Below, in pieces: positions 1 through 12,823 of a DNA stretch of 64,000 nucleotides. How positions within the stretch are numbered: position 1 is the first letter of the stretch; each line of letters opens with the position of its first letter. The stretch lies in assembly GCF_001423585.1 (NCBI RefSeq), contig NZ_LMOP01000011.1:157289-221288 (forward strand). Direction: 5' to 3'. Under the pieces are notes generated by a model, which was given only the letters and a program-made list of their open reading frames with translations, searched no databases and was not told where the DNA came from. The DNA is from Xanthomonas sp. Leaf148 (lineage in GTDB: Bacteria; Pseudomonadota; Gammaproteobacteria; Xanthomonadales; Xanthomonadaceae). A program made the translations under genes and the position numbers.

Positions 1-112
1 GCGTCCTTCTCCCGTGTGCGGGAGAAGGTGCCCCGAAGGGGCGGATGAGGGTTGCGGGCCTGTGCCCTCACCCCCAGCCCCTCTCCCGCGTGCGGGATGA
101 GGCGAGCAAAAA
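1..112. repeat. Paired hairpin repeats downstream of gltB
   Basis: Two GC-rich hairpins stand side by side. The first has arms CCTTCTCCC and GGGAGAAGG at about 5-28. The second is the related CTCTCCCGC..GCGGGATGAG motif at about 81-102. CTCACCCCC and GATGAGGG complements link the two. Elements of this kind are common between Xanthomonas genes. On the minus strand this is the trailer of gltB, where gltD would normally follow, so it may be an intergenic mRNA stem or an attenuator. No T tract follows, so a classical terminator is not supported. Confidence 0.7.
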
Positions 113-113
113 C

Positions 114-4586
<4,473 letters not shown>

Positions 4587-4757
4587 GTCTGCCTCTTTGC
4601 GATCTTGGGAGAGCGGCGACGACGTTGCACCGCTCGATCCGTGGAGCGTTTCGAAGAGGTCACCGGATGATCGACTAGACCACAGTTGATGCGGTGCCGC
4701 AATACACCGTTACAGCTGCAACGAGGCCTGTCGCAATCCCTTGTGCCAGCTGGCTTA

Positions 4758-4779
4758 GCGCCTGTCGGGCGACAGGCGC
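4758..4779. terminator. Strong hairpin upstream of gltB
   Basis: A perfect 9-bp stem GCGCCTGTC/GACAGGCGC encloses a 4-nt loop. It lies downstream of the I78 lipoprotein gene and about 170 bases upstream of the gltB start. It could end transcription from the lipoprotein gene, since both are on the minus strand. No T run was seen, so it may be only an mRNA-stabilising stem. The rest of 4587-4757 should hold the gltB promoter, but no convincing -35/-10 pair was found. Confidence 0.45.
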
Positions 4780-4795
4780 CAGCGCAGCCCTGGAG

Positions 4796-4938
4796 TGACT
4801 AACAAAACGTAGCGAGCAGTCGTCAGGTGGGTGTGGACGGCGCGCTTAGAACCGGAGTGTACGCGTGGTACATGCCGCACCGAGCACCGGCCGCGCCCGC
4901 CTGGCGGTGAGCACAGTAGGCTTGTTAGCTGCTCTTAG
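4796..4938 (+). repeat. Dispersed ~143-bp repeat, copy 1
   Basis: This is one of four related copies in the window; the others are at 24098-24240, 38041-38182 and 54825-54969. It starts CTAACAAAACGTAGC and ends TTGTTAGCTGCTCTTAG, so the ends are imperfect inverted repeats (GCTAACAAA). The interior CATGCCGCACCGAGCAC is conserved. The right end overlaps the stop codon of the I78 lipoprotein gene, whose TAA lies in the terminal CTAAGAGC read on the minus strand. It carries no gene and looks like a non-autonomous MITE-like repeat. Confidence 0.8.
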
Positions 4939-5315
4939 CCGCAACGCACCGCAGTGATGATGTTCTTGGCGTCCACTTCGACATTGAGCCGTTCGCCGTT
5001 GAATTCCATCGTCACCATCTGGCCGGGCTTGAGCACCCGCACCGACTTGGCGCCGGCGTCGCTGCGAGCCTGCTCGCCCACTGCATCGGTGATGGGCTGG
5101 CCAACCAGCGACTGCACCTGGGTGGCGTCGCAACTGCCGATCGGCGGCGCTTCCGGCGCTGCATCCGGCACCGGCGCGGAGGCTTGTTCTGCCGCCTGTT
5201 GTGCGTTGGCCGCGACGGCTTCCTGCTCATCGGGTTGCGGTTTGTTGCAGGCAGTCAATGCAGTCAGCACGACCAAGGTGCAAGCCAGACGGGCAATAGG
5301 CAGGACAGCGCGCAT
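4935..5315 (-). CDS. Lipoprotein with peptidase inhibitor I78-type domain
   Basis: The 126-aa exported lipoprotein has a signal peptide ending in the lipobox LTAC (Cys about 23), then a low-complexity Gln/Ala/Pro linker. The C-terminal domain begins GSCDATQVQSLVGQ and ends NIITAVRCG. Paired cysteines near both ends and the closing I.AVRCG match the I78 inhibitor family (potato-inhibitor-like fold). A role in blocking serine proteases at the envelope is inferred from the family. The ATG at 5315 was chosen because the signal peptide begins there; the reading frame extends upstream without signal features. The stop codon lies inside dispersed repeat copy 1. A second I78 lipoprotein is at 24595-24939. 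Confidence 0.85.
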   Translation of the reverse strand: MRAVLPIARLACTLVVLTALTACNKPQPDEQEAVAANAQQAAEQASAPVPDAAPEAPPIGSCDATQVQSLVGQPITDAVGEQARSDAGAKSVRVLKPGQMVTMEFNGERLNVEVDAKNIITAVRCG

Positions 5316-5462
5316 CGATGACTCCAGCAAAGGGGGGATGCCCAAGCATAAGCACAAAGTTGCGCCGCGGGCATCGCTTGCCCACACGGCGTTGTCGTTG
5401 CGTTGACGCGGCCTAGCGCTGCGCGGCCCAACAATCGGTGCCAGTCCTTCGATCCGTGCGCA

Positions 5463-6686
5463 ATGAAAGCCAAACGTGTTCTTCGCAATGTCGCCACCAC
5501 GGCCAGTGCCGCCGGCACGCTCGCCACCGCCGCCACCGGTGCGGTCGTCGCCACGGCCGCCGTCGCCACCGTGGCCGCGGTGGCACAGGCCAAGGCCACC
5601 GCGCGGGCGGCGGGGCTGACCTATGTCAACGATCAGCAGCCAGGCATCAGCCGGCGCAAGTCGGGCAAGAGCTTCAGCTACCGCAGTGCCGACGGGCAGC
5701 GCATCGCCGATGCCGATACCTTGCAGCGCATCCGCGCGTTGGCCATTCCGCCGGCCTATACCGAAGTCTGGATCTGCGCCAAACCCAACGGTCACCTGCA
5801 GGCCACCGGGCGCGACGCGCGGCGGCGCAAGCAGTACCGCTATCACGCCGATTGGGCGCAGGTGCGTGGCGCAGGCAAGTTCGAGCGCGTGATCGCCTTC
5901 GGCACGGCACTGCCCAAACTGCGGCGGCGTTTGCGACGCGATCTGGCGCTGCCCGGCTTTCCGCGTGAGAAAGTGCTGGCCATTGTGGTCGCGCTGCTGG
6001 CCGACACCTTGGTGCGCGTGGGCAATGCCGAATACGCGCGCAGCAATCGCTCGTACGGGCTGACCACGCTACGCAACCGCCACATGGAATTTTTGAAAGG
6101 CGGGCGCGCACGGCTCAAATTCCGCGGCAAGAGCGGCCAGGACCACGACATCGAAGTGGACGACAAGCACCTGGTCAAACTGATCCGGCAATGTCAGCAG
6201 CTGCCGGGGCAATCGCTGTTTCAATACCGCGACGACGACGGCACCCTGCAGCCGGTGGATTCGGGCGAGGTCAACGACTATCTGCGCGAAGCGATGGGCG
6301 AGGATTTCACCGCGAAGGATTTCCGCACCTGGGGTGGCACGCTGGCCGCCTTGCAGCGCCTGGCGCGTTTGCCGCTGCCCGAGCGCAGCAGCGAACGCGC
6401 GCTCATGCAGGTGCAGAACGATGTCATCCGCGAGGTAGCCGATGCGCTGGGCAACACGCCATCGGTCTGTCGCAAGGCCTACATCGACCCCTGCGTGTTC
6501 GAAGGCTGGCGCGCCGGGCAACTGCAGGCGATGGCCAGCGGCGTGCGCGGCGAGCGCCAGTGGGAAGCGGCCACGCTGCGCTTTTTGACCGACTCGCGCA
6601 GCAAGCAACGCAAGGCCAATAAGACAGGCAATGCGGCCACGCCGAAGCCCAATCCCAAGCCCAGCCGCCGTAAGCGTGCTGCGTGA
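5463..6686 (+). CDS. DNA topoisomerase IB (poxvirus-like)
   Basis: The 407-aa protein is a eukaryote/poxvirus-type topoisomerase that relaxes supercoils through a 3'-phosphotyrosyl intermediate. Family signatures are present: an N-terminal domain (PPAYTEVWICAKPNGHLQATG, RRRKQYRYH), RVGNAEYA, LRNRHMEF, the FRTWGGT box and the catalytic tyrosine Tyr340 in SVCRKAY. The C-terminus is Lys/Arg/Pro-rich and probably DNA-contacting. Oddly, the first ~45 residues are a hydrophobic Ala/Thr/Val run unlike other topoisomerases. A GTG near 5586 would remove it and start close to the conserved fold. The gene is divergent from the I78 lipoprotein gene. Confidence 0.93.
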   Translation: MKAKRVLRNVATTASAAGTLATAATGAVVATAAVATVAAVAQAKATARAAGLTYVNDQQPGISRRKSGKSFSYRSADGQRIADADTLQRIRALAIPPAYTEVWICAKPNGHLQATGRDARRRKQYRYHADWAQVRGAGKFERVIAFGTALPKLRRRLRRDLALPGFPREKVLAIVVALLADTLVRVGNAEYARSNRSYGLTTLRNRHMEFLKGGRARLKFRGKSGQDHDIEVDDKHLVKLIRQCQQLPGQSLFQYRDDDGTLQPVDSGEVNDYLREAMGEDFTAKDFRTWGGTLAALQRLARLPLPERSSERALMQVQNDVIREVADALGNTPSVCRKAYIDPCVFEGWRAGQLQAMASGVRGERQWEAATLRFLTDSRSKQRKANKTGNAATPKPNPKPSRRKRAA

Positions 6687-6818
6687 TGCTGCGGAGCTTT
6701 GCGAGAGCGCTGGTGAGGTAGTTGGGAGCCACAGCCTGCTCGCTGTGACTGGCAAGCTGCTGATCCAGCGCGTAGATGCGTACGCTGAGTTACCGCGCGC
6801 GCATCGTGTTGGCGGCGA

Positions 6819-7742
6819 TCAGTCGTCTGCAATCTGCTGTTGACGGCGCTGCGCCCAGGCATCGCGCACGAAGCTGTAATCGTCCACGGTATCGCGTCGC
6901 AGCGCGTCCATCGGCAGCATCCGTGCGCGGCCGTCGGCTAATTGCAGGCCCATCAGTGAATTGGCTACGCGCGCATTGTCCAGATAGTTGATCGGCGTCA
7001 GCTGTTGGTCGCCGAAGCGGCCGAACGTGTCGCGTACGCTGCCGGGCCCCAGGATCGGCATGACCAGGTAGCGCGAATTGCGCCAGCCCCAGGTGGCGAA
7101 GACCTGCCCGACATCCTCGTTATACCGGGGCATGCCGAAGCGGGTGGCCGGATCGAACAGCCCCGCCAAGCCAAGCGTGCTGTTGACCACGAACCGACCC
7201 AGCGACTGCGTCGCCTTGACCGGGCGGCCCTGCAACACCTGACTGACCGCAGTGCCCGGCTGACCGAAATTGGAAAACATGTTGCGGATCCCGGTCTTGA
7301 CCGGCTTGGGTGTGACCTTGTCGTAGGCGACTGCGACGGGACGGAACAGCACCTTGTCGGCGCCGTTGTTGAATGCGTGGATCTTGCGGTTGTAGCCCTC
7401 CCACGGGTCGCGCACCGGTGCGGCACTGTAGAGCGCTTGTGCATCCTGCTCGGCGGCGGTGATGGGAGCGGCCGCTGCAGACACGGCGGGAGCTGCAAGT
7501 GCTGCATCCGGTGATGCCGGCGCTGCGTCGCCAGCATCGCTATCGATGGGGCGATCGCTCGCCACCAGCTGTTGATCGGACGGGCCAGGCAGCGGCTGCG
7601 CAGCGGGCGGCATCACCAATGTTGCCGTCGACGCCGGGCCGATCGAGGTCCGCATCGATGTCTGCGGCGCGGCGGGGCGGCTCGCGCAGGCCGATAGCAA
7701 CAGCAGCGTGCCGGCAGCCACCAGGTAACGGGGAATCGTCAT
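6819..7742 (-). CDS. mlaA: MlaA/VacJ-family outer-membrane lipoprotein
   Basis: The 307-aa lipoprotein has a signal peptide with lipobox LSAC and a Pro/Ala-rich linker of about 90 residues. The MlaA domain begins DPWEGYNRKIHAFN and continues with FRPVAVAYDKV, VVNSTLGLAGLFDPA and GPGSVRDTFG. MlaA works with outer-membrane porins to remove mislocalised phospholipids from the outer leaflet and pass them to MlaC and the MlaFEDB transporter. Those partners are not in the window. The start MTIPRYL was preferred over an upstream ATG because it begins the signal peptide. The gene is convergent with topoisomerase IB. Confidence 0.95.
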   Translation of the reverse strand: MTIPRYLVAAGTLLLLSACASRPAAPQTSMRTSIGPASTATLVMPPAAQPLPGPSDQQLVASDRPIDSDAGDAAPASPDAALAAPAVSAAAAPITAAEQDAQALYSAAPVRDPWEGYNRKIHAFNNGADKVLFRPVAVAYDKVTPKPVKTGIRNMFSNFGQPGTAVSQVLQGRPVKATQSLGRFVVNSTLGLAGLFDPATRFGMPRYNEDVGQVFATWGWRNSRYLVMPILGPGSVRDTFGRFGDQQLTPINYLDNARVANSLMGLQLADGRARMLPMDALRRDTVDDYSFVRDAWAQRRQQQIADD

Positions 7743-7815
7743 TGCAGGGTCCTTGGGGGGTAAGTGATGCAAGGGAGAAGGGCACGACACAACCGCGACC
7801 AGCTGCGTGATCGCC

Positions 7816-8028
7816 CTAGGTCAGCAGGCGGCACATGCATGACCACAGCACCGGGCCGGCCCACAACACGGCGACTGCGCCGCCGGCAATGCCGGCCATC
7901 CAGCGCAGCTGCGTCAGCCGCTGACGCCTGGCGTGGTGATGCTGCAGATCTGGCAGGTCCTGCCATGCCTGCCGATTGCTGGTAGGCGACGGCCGCCGTG
8001 AAACGGTGGAGGGGCGTTGGGAAATCAT
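7816..8028 (-). CDS. Small single-pass membrane protein, unknown function
   Basis: This is a predicted 70-aa protein starting MISQRPSTVSRRP. It has a basic, polar N-terminal half with HHHARRQRL and one hydrophobic segment near the C-terminus (MAGIAGGAVAVLWAGPVLW). GGAG lies about 10 bases before the ATG. It sits about 75 bases upstream of mlaA on the same strand and could be co-transcribed. No family was recognised. Supporting evidence is limited to the ribosome binding site, the membrane segment and the position. Confidence 0.5.
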   Translation of the reverse strand: MISQRPSTVSRRPSPTSNRQAWQDLPDLQHHHARRQRLTQLRWMAGIAGGAVAVLWAGPVLWSCMCRLLT

Positions 8029-8573
8029 GCTGCGCTCCGAAGAGATGAGGCTGCAGTCGCTCGACACCGCATCGGCCTCTGACGAGCGGCCAGATGGATG
8101 CGATGGCGAGGTGGCGGTGCTGCAGCGAGGTTGCTGGAAGTGATCCTATGGATTCGCTGCGGATCACGTTTTAAGAGTTTTTTGATCGCTTGCCATTGGT
8201 AGGCATGCGTTCACGAATCCCATCTGTGAGCGTGTACCGGACGACTCGATCGGCTCCCGCACAGACGCGGCAGGTAACGCGTGGCGTGGTATCGCGCATA
8301 CGCCTCGATTTCCCGGATAGCACATGCTGGACATGCAGCGATGCGGGTGGACGACATGCATCACTGCACGGCATGCGTGTCATACGCTTCGTCCGGCGTG
8401 CTGCCGATACATTGCAATGCGCTTTGCTCATCCACGTCAGTGCTCGTGAGCGCTGTGCAGCGCTAAATCGCACCCTAAGTACGCATGGCCATCAATGTCG
8501 GAGCATGCAAGGACACCGCGCGCAACCAGCGAAGCGGGCCGATGTCATCACCGCGGCGGAACACGCCAGCCGA
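8029..8573. other. Gene-poor stretch
   Basis: No open frame here has convincing codon bias, start site or recognisable product. The only local oddity is a T-rich patch at about 8166-8188 (TTTTAAGAGTTTTTT) in otherwise GC-rich DNA, which may be a promoter or a terminator tail for the small gene to the left or dedA to the right. Confidence 0.5.
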
Positions 8574-9182
8574 CTAGACGTTCACCGACTTGGCGCGCGA
8601 TTTCTTGCGTATCGAAAAGAACACCACGCATTCCAATGCGACCAGCGCTGCGGCGATGACCATGCCGGTGATCAGCGGATCATGTCCGGTTCCGCGCAGG
8701 CAGAAGCCGACCAGCAGAAAGCACAGGTTGTAGCCTGCAATTCCAAGCGCTGCAGCGAGCAGGAAGGTCCAGAAGCGCACCCGGATCACGCCTGCCGGCA
8801 AGGCCAGATAGATCCGTGCCACCGGGATCGCCTGACCGGCCAGCGTGACCCGGAAATCGTTGCGGCGGTACGACAGCGCAAGGCGGTCGTAAGTAGCGAT
8901 GCGCAGAAACACGAAACGGCCGTAGTTGCGTACCAGGGCGCGCACGCGATCGTTACCGAGCGCACGGCCGATCTCGTACCAACTGACCGTCGCCAGTACC
9001 GATCCGGCCACGCTGATAGCCCACACCGCCAGCAGCGCCGGCATGCTTTCGGCAGTCATGCCGACAACCATCAGCATCAGATAGGAGGGGATCACCGGGA
9101 TGAATTTTTCGAGGTAGGACATCGCCAGCACGCCTGGCAGGCCGAAGCTCAACACCAGCGTTAATACGTCGTTGGTCTGCAT
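8574..9182 (-). CDS. DedA-family membrane protein
   Basis: The 202-aa inner-membrane protein has several hydrophobic segments and the VTT/DedA-type pattern. Near the N-terminus is LEKFIPVIPSYLMLMVVGM. A G.ALG segment follows, then FRVTLAGQAIPVARIYLALPAG with its re-entrant helix and conserved Gly/Pro/Arg. Some DedA proteins flip or scramble phospholipids or undecaprenyl phosphate. The start is 6 bases after the stop of the methyltransferase gene, so the two form an operon with the methyltransferase first. That pairing suggests a lipid substrate, by inference only. The C-terminus is basic (RKKSRAKS). Confidence 0.82.
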   Translation of the reverse strand: MQTNDVLTLVLSFGLPGVLAMSYLEKFIPVIPSYLMLMVVGMTAESMPALLAVWAISVAGSVLATVSWYEIGRALGNDRVRALVRNYGRFVFLRIATYDRLALSYRRNDFRVTLAGQAIPVARIYLALPAGVIRVRFWTFLLAAALGIAGYNLCFLLVGFCLRGTGHDPLITGMVIAAALVALECVVFFSIRKKSRAKSVNV

Positions 9183-9188
9183 GGTGGC

Positions 9189-9767
9189 CTAGCCTGTGTA
9201 CGCACGGCGCTGCAGACGATAGGTCGTCGCTGGCGGGACGTTCCAATACGTGCGCCCGACCTTGACGGCTTCCAGATCGAGCGCATCGAGAATGTGCGCT
9301 GGCACCGAGCATTTGAAGCCGTAGGTAAACAGATACATGCGGCCGCCCGGTTTGAGATGCAGGAAGGCGCCACGCACGATGGCGGCCACCTGATGTGCTG
9401 GCATGTTCAAGAAGCCAAGGCCGCAGACCACTGCATCGACGCAGGCTCCATCGAAGCGAGGTACCGATTCAAGATCGGTGACATCCATCTGCAGCACTGA
9501 CGCGTGCGGGAAGCGCTGCGTGAGCAGCGATGCAAACGTCTGGTTGTATTCGAGCAGGATGAGGTTCTTTTCGCGCACGCCCTTGTCGATCATCGCCCGG
9601 GTAAACGCACCGGTACCCGGACCAAGTTCCAGGACCCGCCCGGTACGCTCCGAGAGTTCGGAGGTGATGACGGAGGACAGTGCACGTCCGGAAGGAAGGA
9701 TTGCCGCAACGGAACAGGGGGCCGTGATCCATTCGCGAAGAAACGAAGCCATATACGAACGTGCCAT
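9189..9767 (-). CDS. PmtA-like phospholipid N-methyltransferase
   Basis: The 192-aa class-I SAM methyltransferase has motif I at VLELGPGTGAF. An N-terminal amphipathic region with FLREWITAP..VAAILPSGRALS resembles rhizobial and Xanthomonas PmtA enzymes (about 200 aa), which methylate phosphatidylethanolamine. Similar short proteins have been called rRNA adenine dimethylase-like from the SAM fold alone, but ILPSGRALS and the length favour PmtA. It is first gene of a two-gene operon with dedA. How many methylations it carries out cannot be read from the sequence. Confidence 0.78.
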   Translation of the reverse strand: MARSYMASFLREWITAPCSVAAILPSGRALSSVITSELSERTGRVLELGPGTGAFTRAMIDKGVREKNLILLEYNQTFASLLTQRFPHASVLQMDVTDLESVPRFDGACVDAVVCGLGFLNMPAHQVAAIVRGAFLHLKPGGRMYLFTYGFKCSVPAHILDALDLEAVKVGRTYWNVPPATTYRLQRRAYTG

Positions 9768-9815
9768 CTATCCTCACAGCGTTGAAAGAGTTAGGCCAAT
9801 CTGCGAAACGCAACA

Positions 9816-9836
9816 GTCATCCGATCGATGGATGAC
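9816..9836. promoter_or_regulatory. 21-bp dyad upstream of pmtA-like gene
   Basis: GTCATCC and GGATGAC form 7-bp arms around the AT-rich core GATCGAT, centred about 60 bases upstream of the methyltransferase start. The symmetry suits a dimeric repressor or activator. The remaining sequence between 9768 and 10180 separates this operon from the divergent efflux operon, and I see no gene in it. Confidence 0.4.
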
Positions 9837-10180
9837 ACGCAGTCGGCATCACAAGGCTAGGGCATCAATCTGTCCGCAGTCTGTCGTTGATGCCGAACCG
9901 TGATTGAAAGTTCAGCCACGCATCAGCATCGACTACAGCTCGGCAGCGATGCATCGTCGCAACCTTGCGCGGTAACGAACACCTCGCGCGACCGACGATG
10001 GCTGCCGTTGGCTGAATGCACTGGGTAACGGTGGACTAAACACGGCAGCAGACAGGCTATCGACAGAGAGCGCTGCCAGCATGCGCTGCAACCGACTCCT
10101 GCCTGTGCTGTCGCACTGCCGCCTCGATACGCGCCACATGCGATGCACGTTACCGCTGCATAACGACGTTTGAGAACACG

Positions 10181-11566
10181 ATGAGACTTTCAGCCAACAT
10201 CGCCTATGCGATGGCGTTGCTGGCGCTGGGTGGCTGCGCCAACCTGGCGCCGCAGTACGTGCGGCCGCCGCCACGGATCCCGCAACAGCAAACGACCTCC
10301 GAACATGGTTTCGCACCCACGGCGCTGAGCGAGGTGTTCGCCAGCCCACGCCTGCGCGATACCGTCGCGCTTGCACTGGAGCGCAATCAGGACCTGGCGC
10401 TTGCGATGCTCAATGTGCAACGCGCCAGGGCGAGCTACCGGTTACGTGACGCCGAGACGCTGCCGACAGTGACACTGGACGGTAACGGCGTCGATGCCAG
10501 TCGTCAGCAAGGTCAACTTTCGGTATCGCTCGGGTTTGCCAGCTATGAGCTGGACTTCTTTGGACGCGTGAAAAATCTCAAAGAAGCGGCCTTGCAGGAT
10601 GTTCTTCAGAGCGATGAGAATCGACGCAGTGCCTCGCTCAGCTTGATCGCCGAAGTGGCTACTGCATGGCTGAGACTGGATGCAGATCAGCAACGCTTTG
10701 CGTTGGTGAACAAGACCGCGGGGAATCTGCAACGGGTGTACGAGTTGACACTGGCCCGTTACAACCAGGGTGCCATCAGCGGGCTGGAGTTGGCGCAGGC
10801 GGACACCGCGTTGGCGCAGATCGGCACCGAGCAGGCTGGCCTGGAAGCGCAGCTGCAGCAAGATCGCAATGCGCTGACCCTGCTGGTCGGTGCCGAGGTA
10901 CCCGAGACGCTGTTGCCCGATGCCGACGCGCGTGGTCATGCAGCACTGTCGCTCAACGGACCGTTGCCGGCAGGGGTTCCGTCGTCACTGCTGCTGCGTC
11001 GCCCCGATGTCATGGCCGCAGAGCATGCGCTGATCGGCGCCAATGCCGATATCGGGGTTGCGCGCGCACGATTCTTCCCCCGCATTGCCTTGACCGGCAG
11101 CTACGGCAACACCAGCACGGCGTTATCTACGCTGCTTGGCGGAGGTGGCTGGAACATCGCCGCCTCCGCAGCGGTGCCACTGTTCGATCACGGCGCCAAC
11201 CGCGCCAACCTGAAGGTGACCGAGCTCGATACCCAAATCGCCCAGGCGCAGTATCAGAAGACGCTGCAGATCGCGTTCCGCGATGTAGCCGATGCGTTGG
11301 CCATCGGCGGGAGCATCGCTGTGCGACTGCAGGCGCAGACACAACTGATCGACGCCGCAAGCAAGCAGGCGCGCATTGCCGCCGCCAGATACGAGCGCGG
11401 GCAGACCGGATTGGTGGACCTGCTGAATGCCGAGCGTGCGTTGTATGCGGCGCAGCAGGCCTTGCTGGACACCACCCTGTTACGCGACAGCAACCTGGTG
11501 ACCGCCTATCGCGTGCTGGGTGGCGAATGGATGCAGGCACCCACGCGGGGAGGCAACGCGCCATGA
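10181..11566 (+). CDS. Outer-membrane efflux lipoprotein, NodT/OMF family
   Basis: The 461-aa TolC-like channel has a signal peptide and lipobox LGGC (Cys19), then the usual NodT-type start NLAPQYVRPP. The two OEP repeats carry coiled-coil helices (ERNQDLALAMLNVQRARA, ARYERGQTGLVDLLNAERALY) and the marker LLLRRPDVMAAEHALIGANADIG. It exports substrate from the periplasmic adaptor across the outer membrane. Its stop overlaps the start of macA by 4 bases, so it is the first gene of the OMF-MacA-MacB operon. It may also serve the RND pump at 21009, which has no channel of its own nearby (inference). Confidence 0.94.
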   Translation: MRLSANIAYAMALLALGGCANLAPQYVRPPPRIPQQQTTSEHGFAPTALSEVFASPRLRDTVALALERNQDLALAMLNVQRARASYRLRDAETLPTVTLDGNGVDASRQQGQLSVSLGFASYELDFFGRVKNLKEAALQDVLQSDENRRSASLSLIAEVATAWLRLDADQQRFALVNKTAGNLQRVYELTLARYNQGAISGLELAQADTALAQIGTEQAGLEAQLQQDRNALTLLVGAEVPETLLPDADARGHAALSLNGPLPAGVPSSLLLRRPDVMAAEHALIGANADIGVARARFFPRIALTGSYGNTSTALSTLLGGGGWNIAASAAVPLFDHGANRANLKVTELDTQIAQAQYQKTLQIAFRDVADALAIGGSIAVRLQAQTQLIDAASKQARIAAARYERGQTGLVDLLNAERALYAAQQALLDTTLLRDSNLVTAYRVLGGEWMQAPTRGGNAP

Positions 11567-12753
11567 GCCGCTCGATGCTGTGGTTGCAGCGCCTAGGGCG
11601 CTACCGTTGGTGGTCGATTGTGGTGCTGTCGCTGTTCGTCGGCTGGCTGGTGAAGGCGCAGGTTTTTCCTGCACCGGTTGCACCGCAGGTGGCTAGCTCG
11701 GCGGTGGTGCTGGGGGATATCGAAGAGACCGTGCTGGCGACCGGCAGGATCAACGCCTCGCAGTTGGTGAGCGTTGGCGCGCAGGTCACCGGCCAGGTAG
11801 TGGCCCTGCACGTCAAACTTGGAGACTCGGTCAAGAAAGGGCAGCCGATCGCCGAGATCGACGCGTTGCCGCAGCAGAACGCGCTGCGCACCGCACAGGC
11901 GCAAGTGCGCAGCGCCGACGCCAGGTTGACGGCACGGTTGGCCAGCCTGCGTCAGGCCACCCTGGCGGACCGTCGCCAGCGCGCCTTGATGGCAGATGAT
12001 GCGGTGGCTAGGGTCGATGCCGAGGCGGCAGAGGCCACACTGGCGACGGTGCGGGCAGACATCCAGGCCTTACGCGCGGAGCGGGAGCAAGCCACGATCG
12101 CGGCAAGCACCGCCGAGCTCAATCTGAGCTACACACGCGTGGTGGCGCCAATGGATGGCGAAGTGGTGGCCATCGTCACCGAGCAGGGACAAACGGTGAA
12201 TGCCAACCAGAGCGCACCGACCATCATCAAGCTCGCCCGTCTGGACACCATGACCGTCAAGGCGCAGATCTCCGAAGCCGATGTCACCCGGGTATCGGCC
12301 GGGATGGGCGTCTATTTCACCTTGCTGGGCGAGCCCGACACCCGCTATCGCGCGGTGCTGTCTGCGTTGGAGCCGGGTCCGACCACCATCGCCAGCGATG
12401 CCTCCGGCGTCGTGGCGGGTCAGGCGAGCAGTGCCGCGTCCAATGCGGTGTACTTCAATGGCATCTTCGATGTGCCCAATCCGCATCGCACCTTGCGCAT
12501 CGACATGACCGCGCAGACCACGATCGTGTTGGCACGCGCACGCGCTGCACGCCTCATCCCGAGTGGTGCGCTGGGCGAGCGCACCGCCGACGGAAGCTAT
12601 GTGGTCCACGTGCTGACCGCCGATGGCGGGCGGCAGATGCGCCGCATCCGTGTGGGGCTCAATAACCGCATCAACGCACAGGTGATCGCAGGCCTTGAGC
12701 TGGGCGAGAGGGTGATCACCAGCGATCTCGATATGCCTGCGCAGACGCCTTGA
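11563..12753 (+). CDS. macA: MacA-like periplasmic adaptor (HlyD family)
   Basis: The 396-aa adaptor is anchored by an N-terminal helix (WSIVVLSLFVGWLV). A first biotinyl-lipoyl half (QLVSVGAQVTGQVVALHV..GDSVKKGQPIAEID), an alpha-hairpin, the second half (YTRVVAPMDGEVVAIVTEQGQTVNA) and beta-barrel/membrane-proximal domains follow. TIIKLARLDTMTVKAQI is typical of MacA. It links MacB to the outer-membrane channel. The ATG overlaps the preceding stop as ATGA, indicating coupled translation. Length is slightly above E. coli MacA (371 aa). Confidence 0.92.
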   Translation: MSRSMLWLQRLGRYRWWSIVVLSLFVGWLVKAQVFPAPVAPQVASSAVVLGDIEETVLATGRINASQLVSVGAQVTGQVVALHVKLGDSVKKGQPIAEIDALPQQNALRTAQAQVRSADARLTARLASLRQATLADRRQRALMADDAVARVDAEAAEATLATVRADIQALRAEREQATIAASTAELNLSYTRVVAPMDGEVVAIVTEQGQTVNANQSAPTIIKLARLDTMTVKAQISEADVTRVSAGMGVYFTLLGEPDTRYRAVLSALEPGPTTIASDASGVVAGQASSAASNAVYFNGIFDVPNPHRTLRIDMTAQTTIVLARARAARLIPSGALGERTADGSYVVHVLTADGGRQMRRIRVGLNNRINAQVIAGLELGERVITSDLDMPAQTP

Positions 12754-12823
12754 TGCGTCGTCGCGTTGTCACGGGCAGGCGCTCATGCACCGCCTGCCCA
12801 CATCCATCATTGGAGCCTGCGTC

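Noticed and set aside
8190..9164. Long plus frame opposite dedA
   Set aside because: It overlaps dedA antisense and has no recognisable domain.
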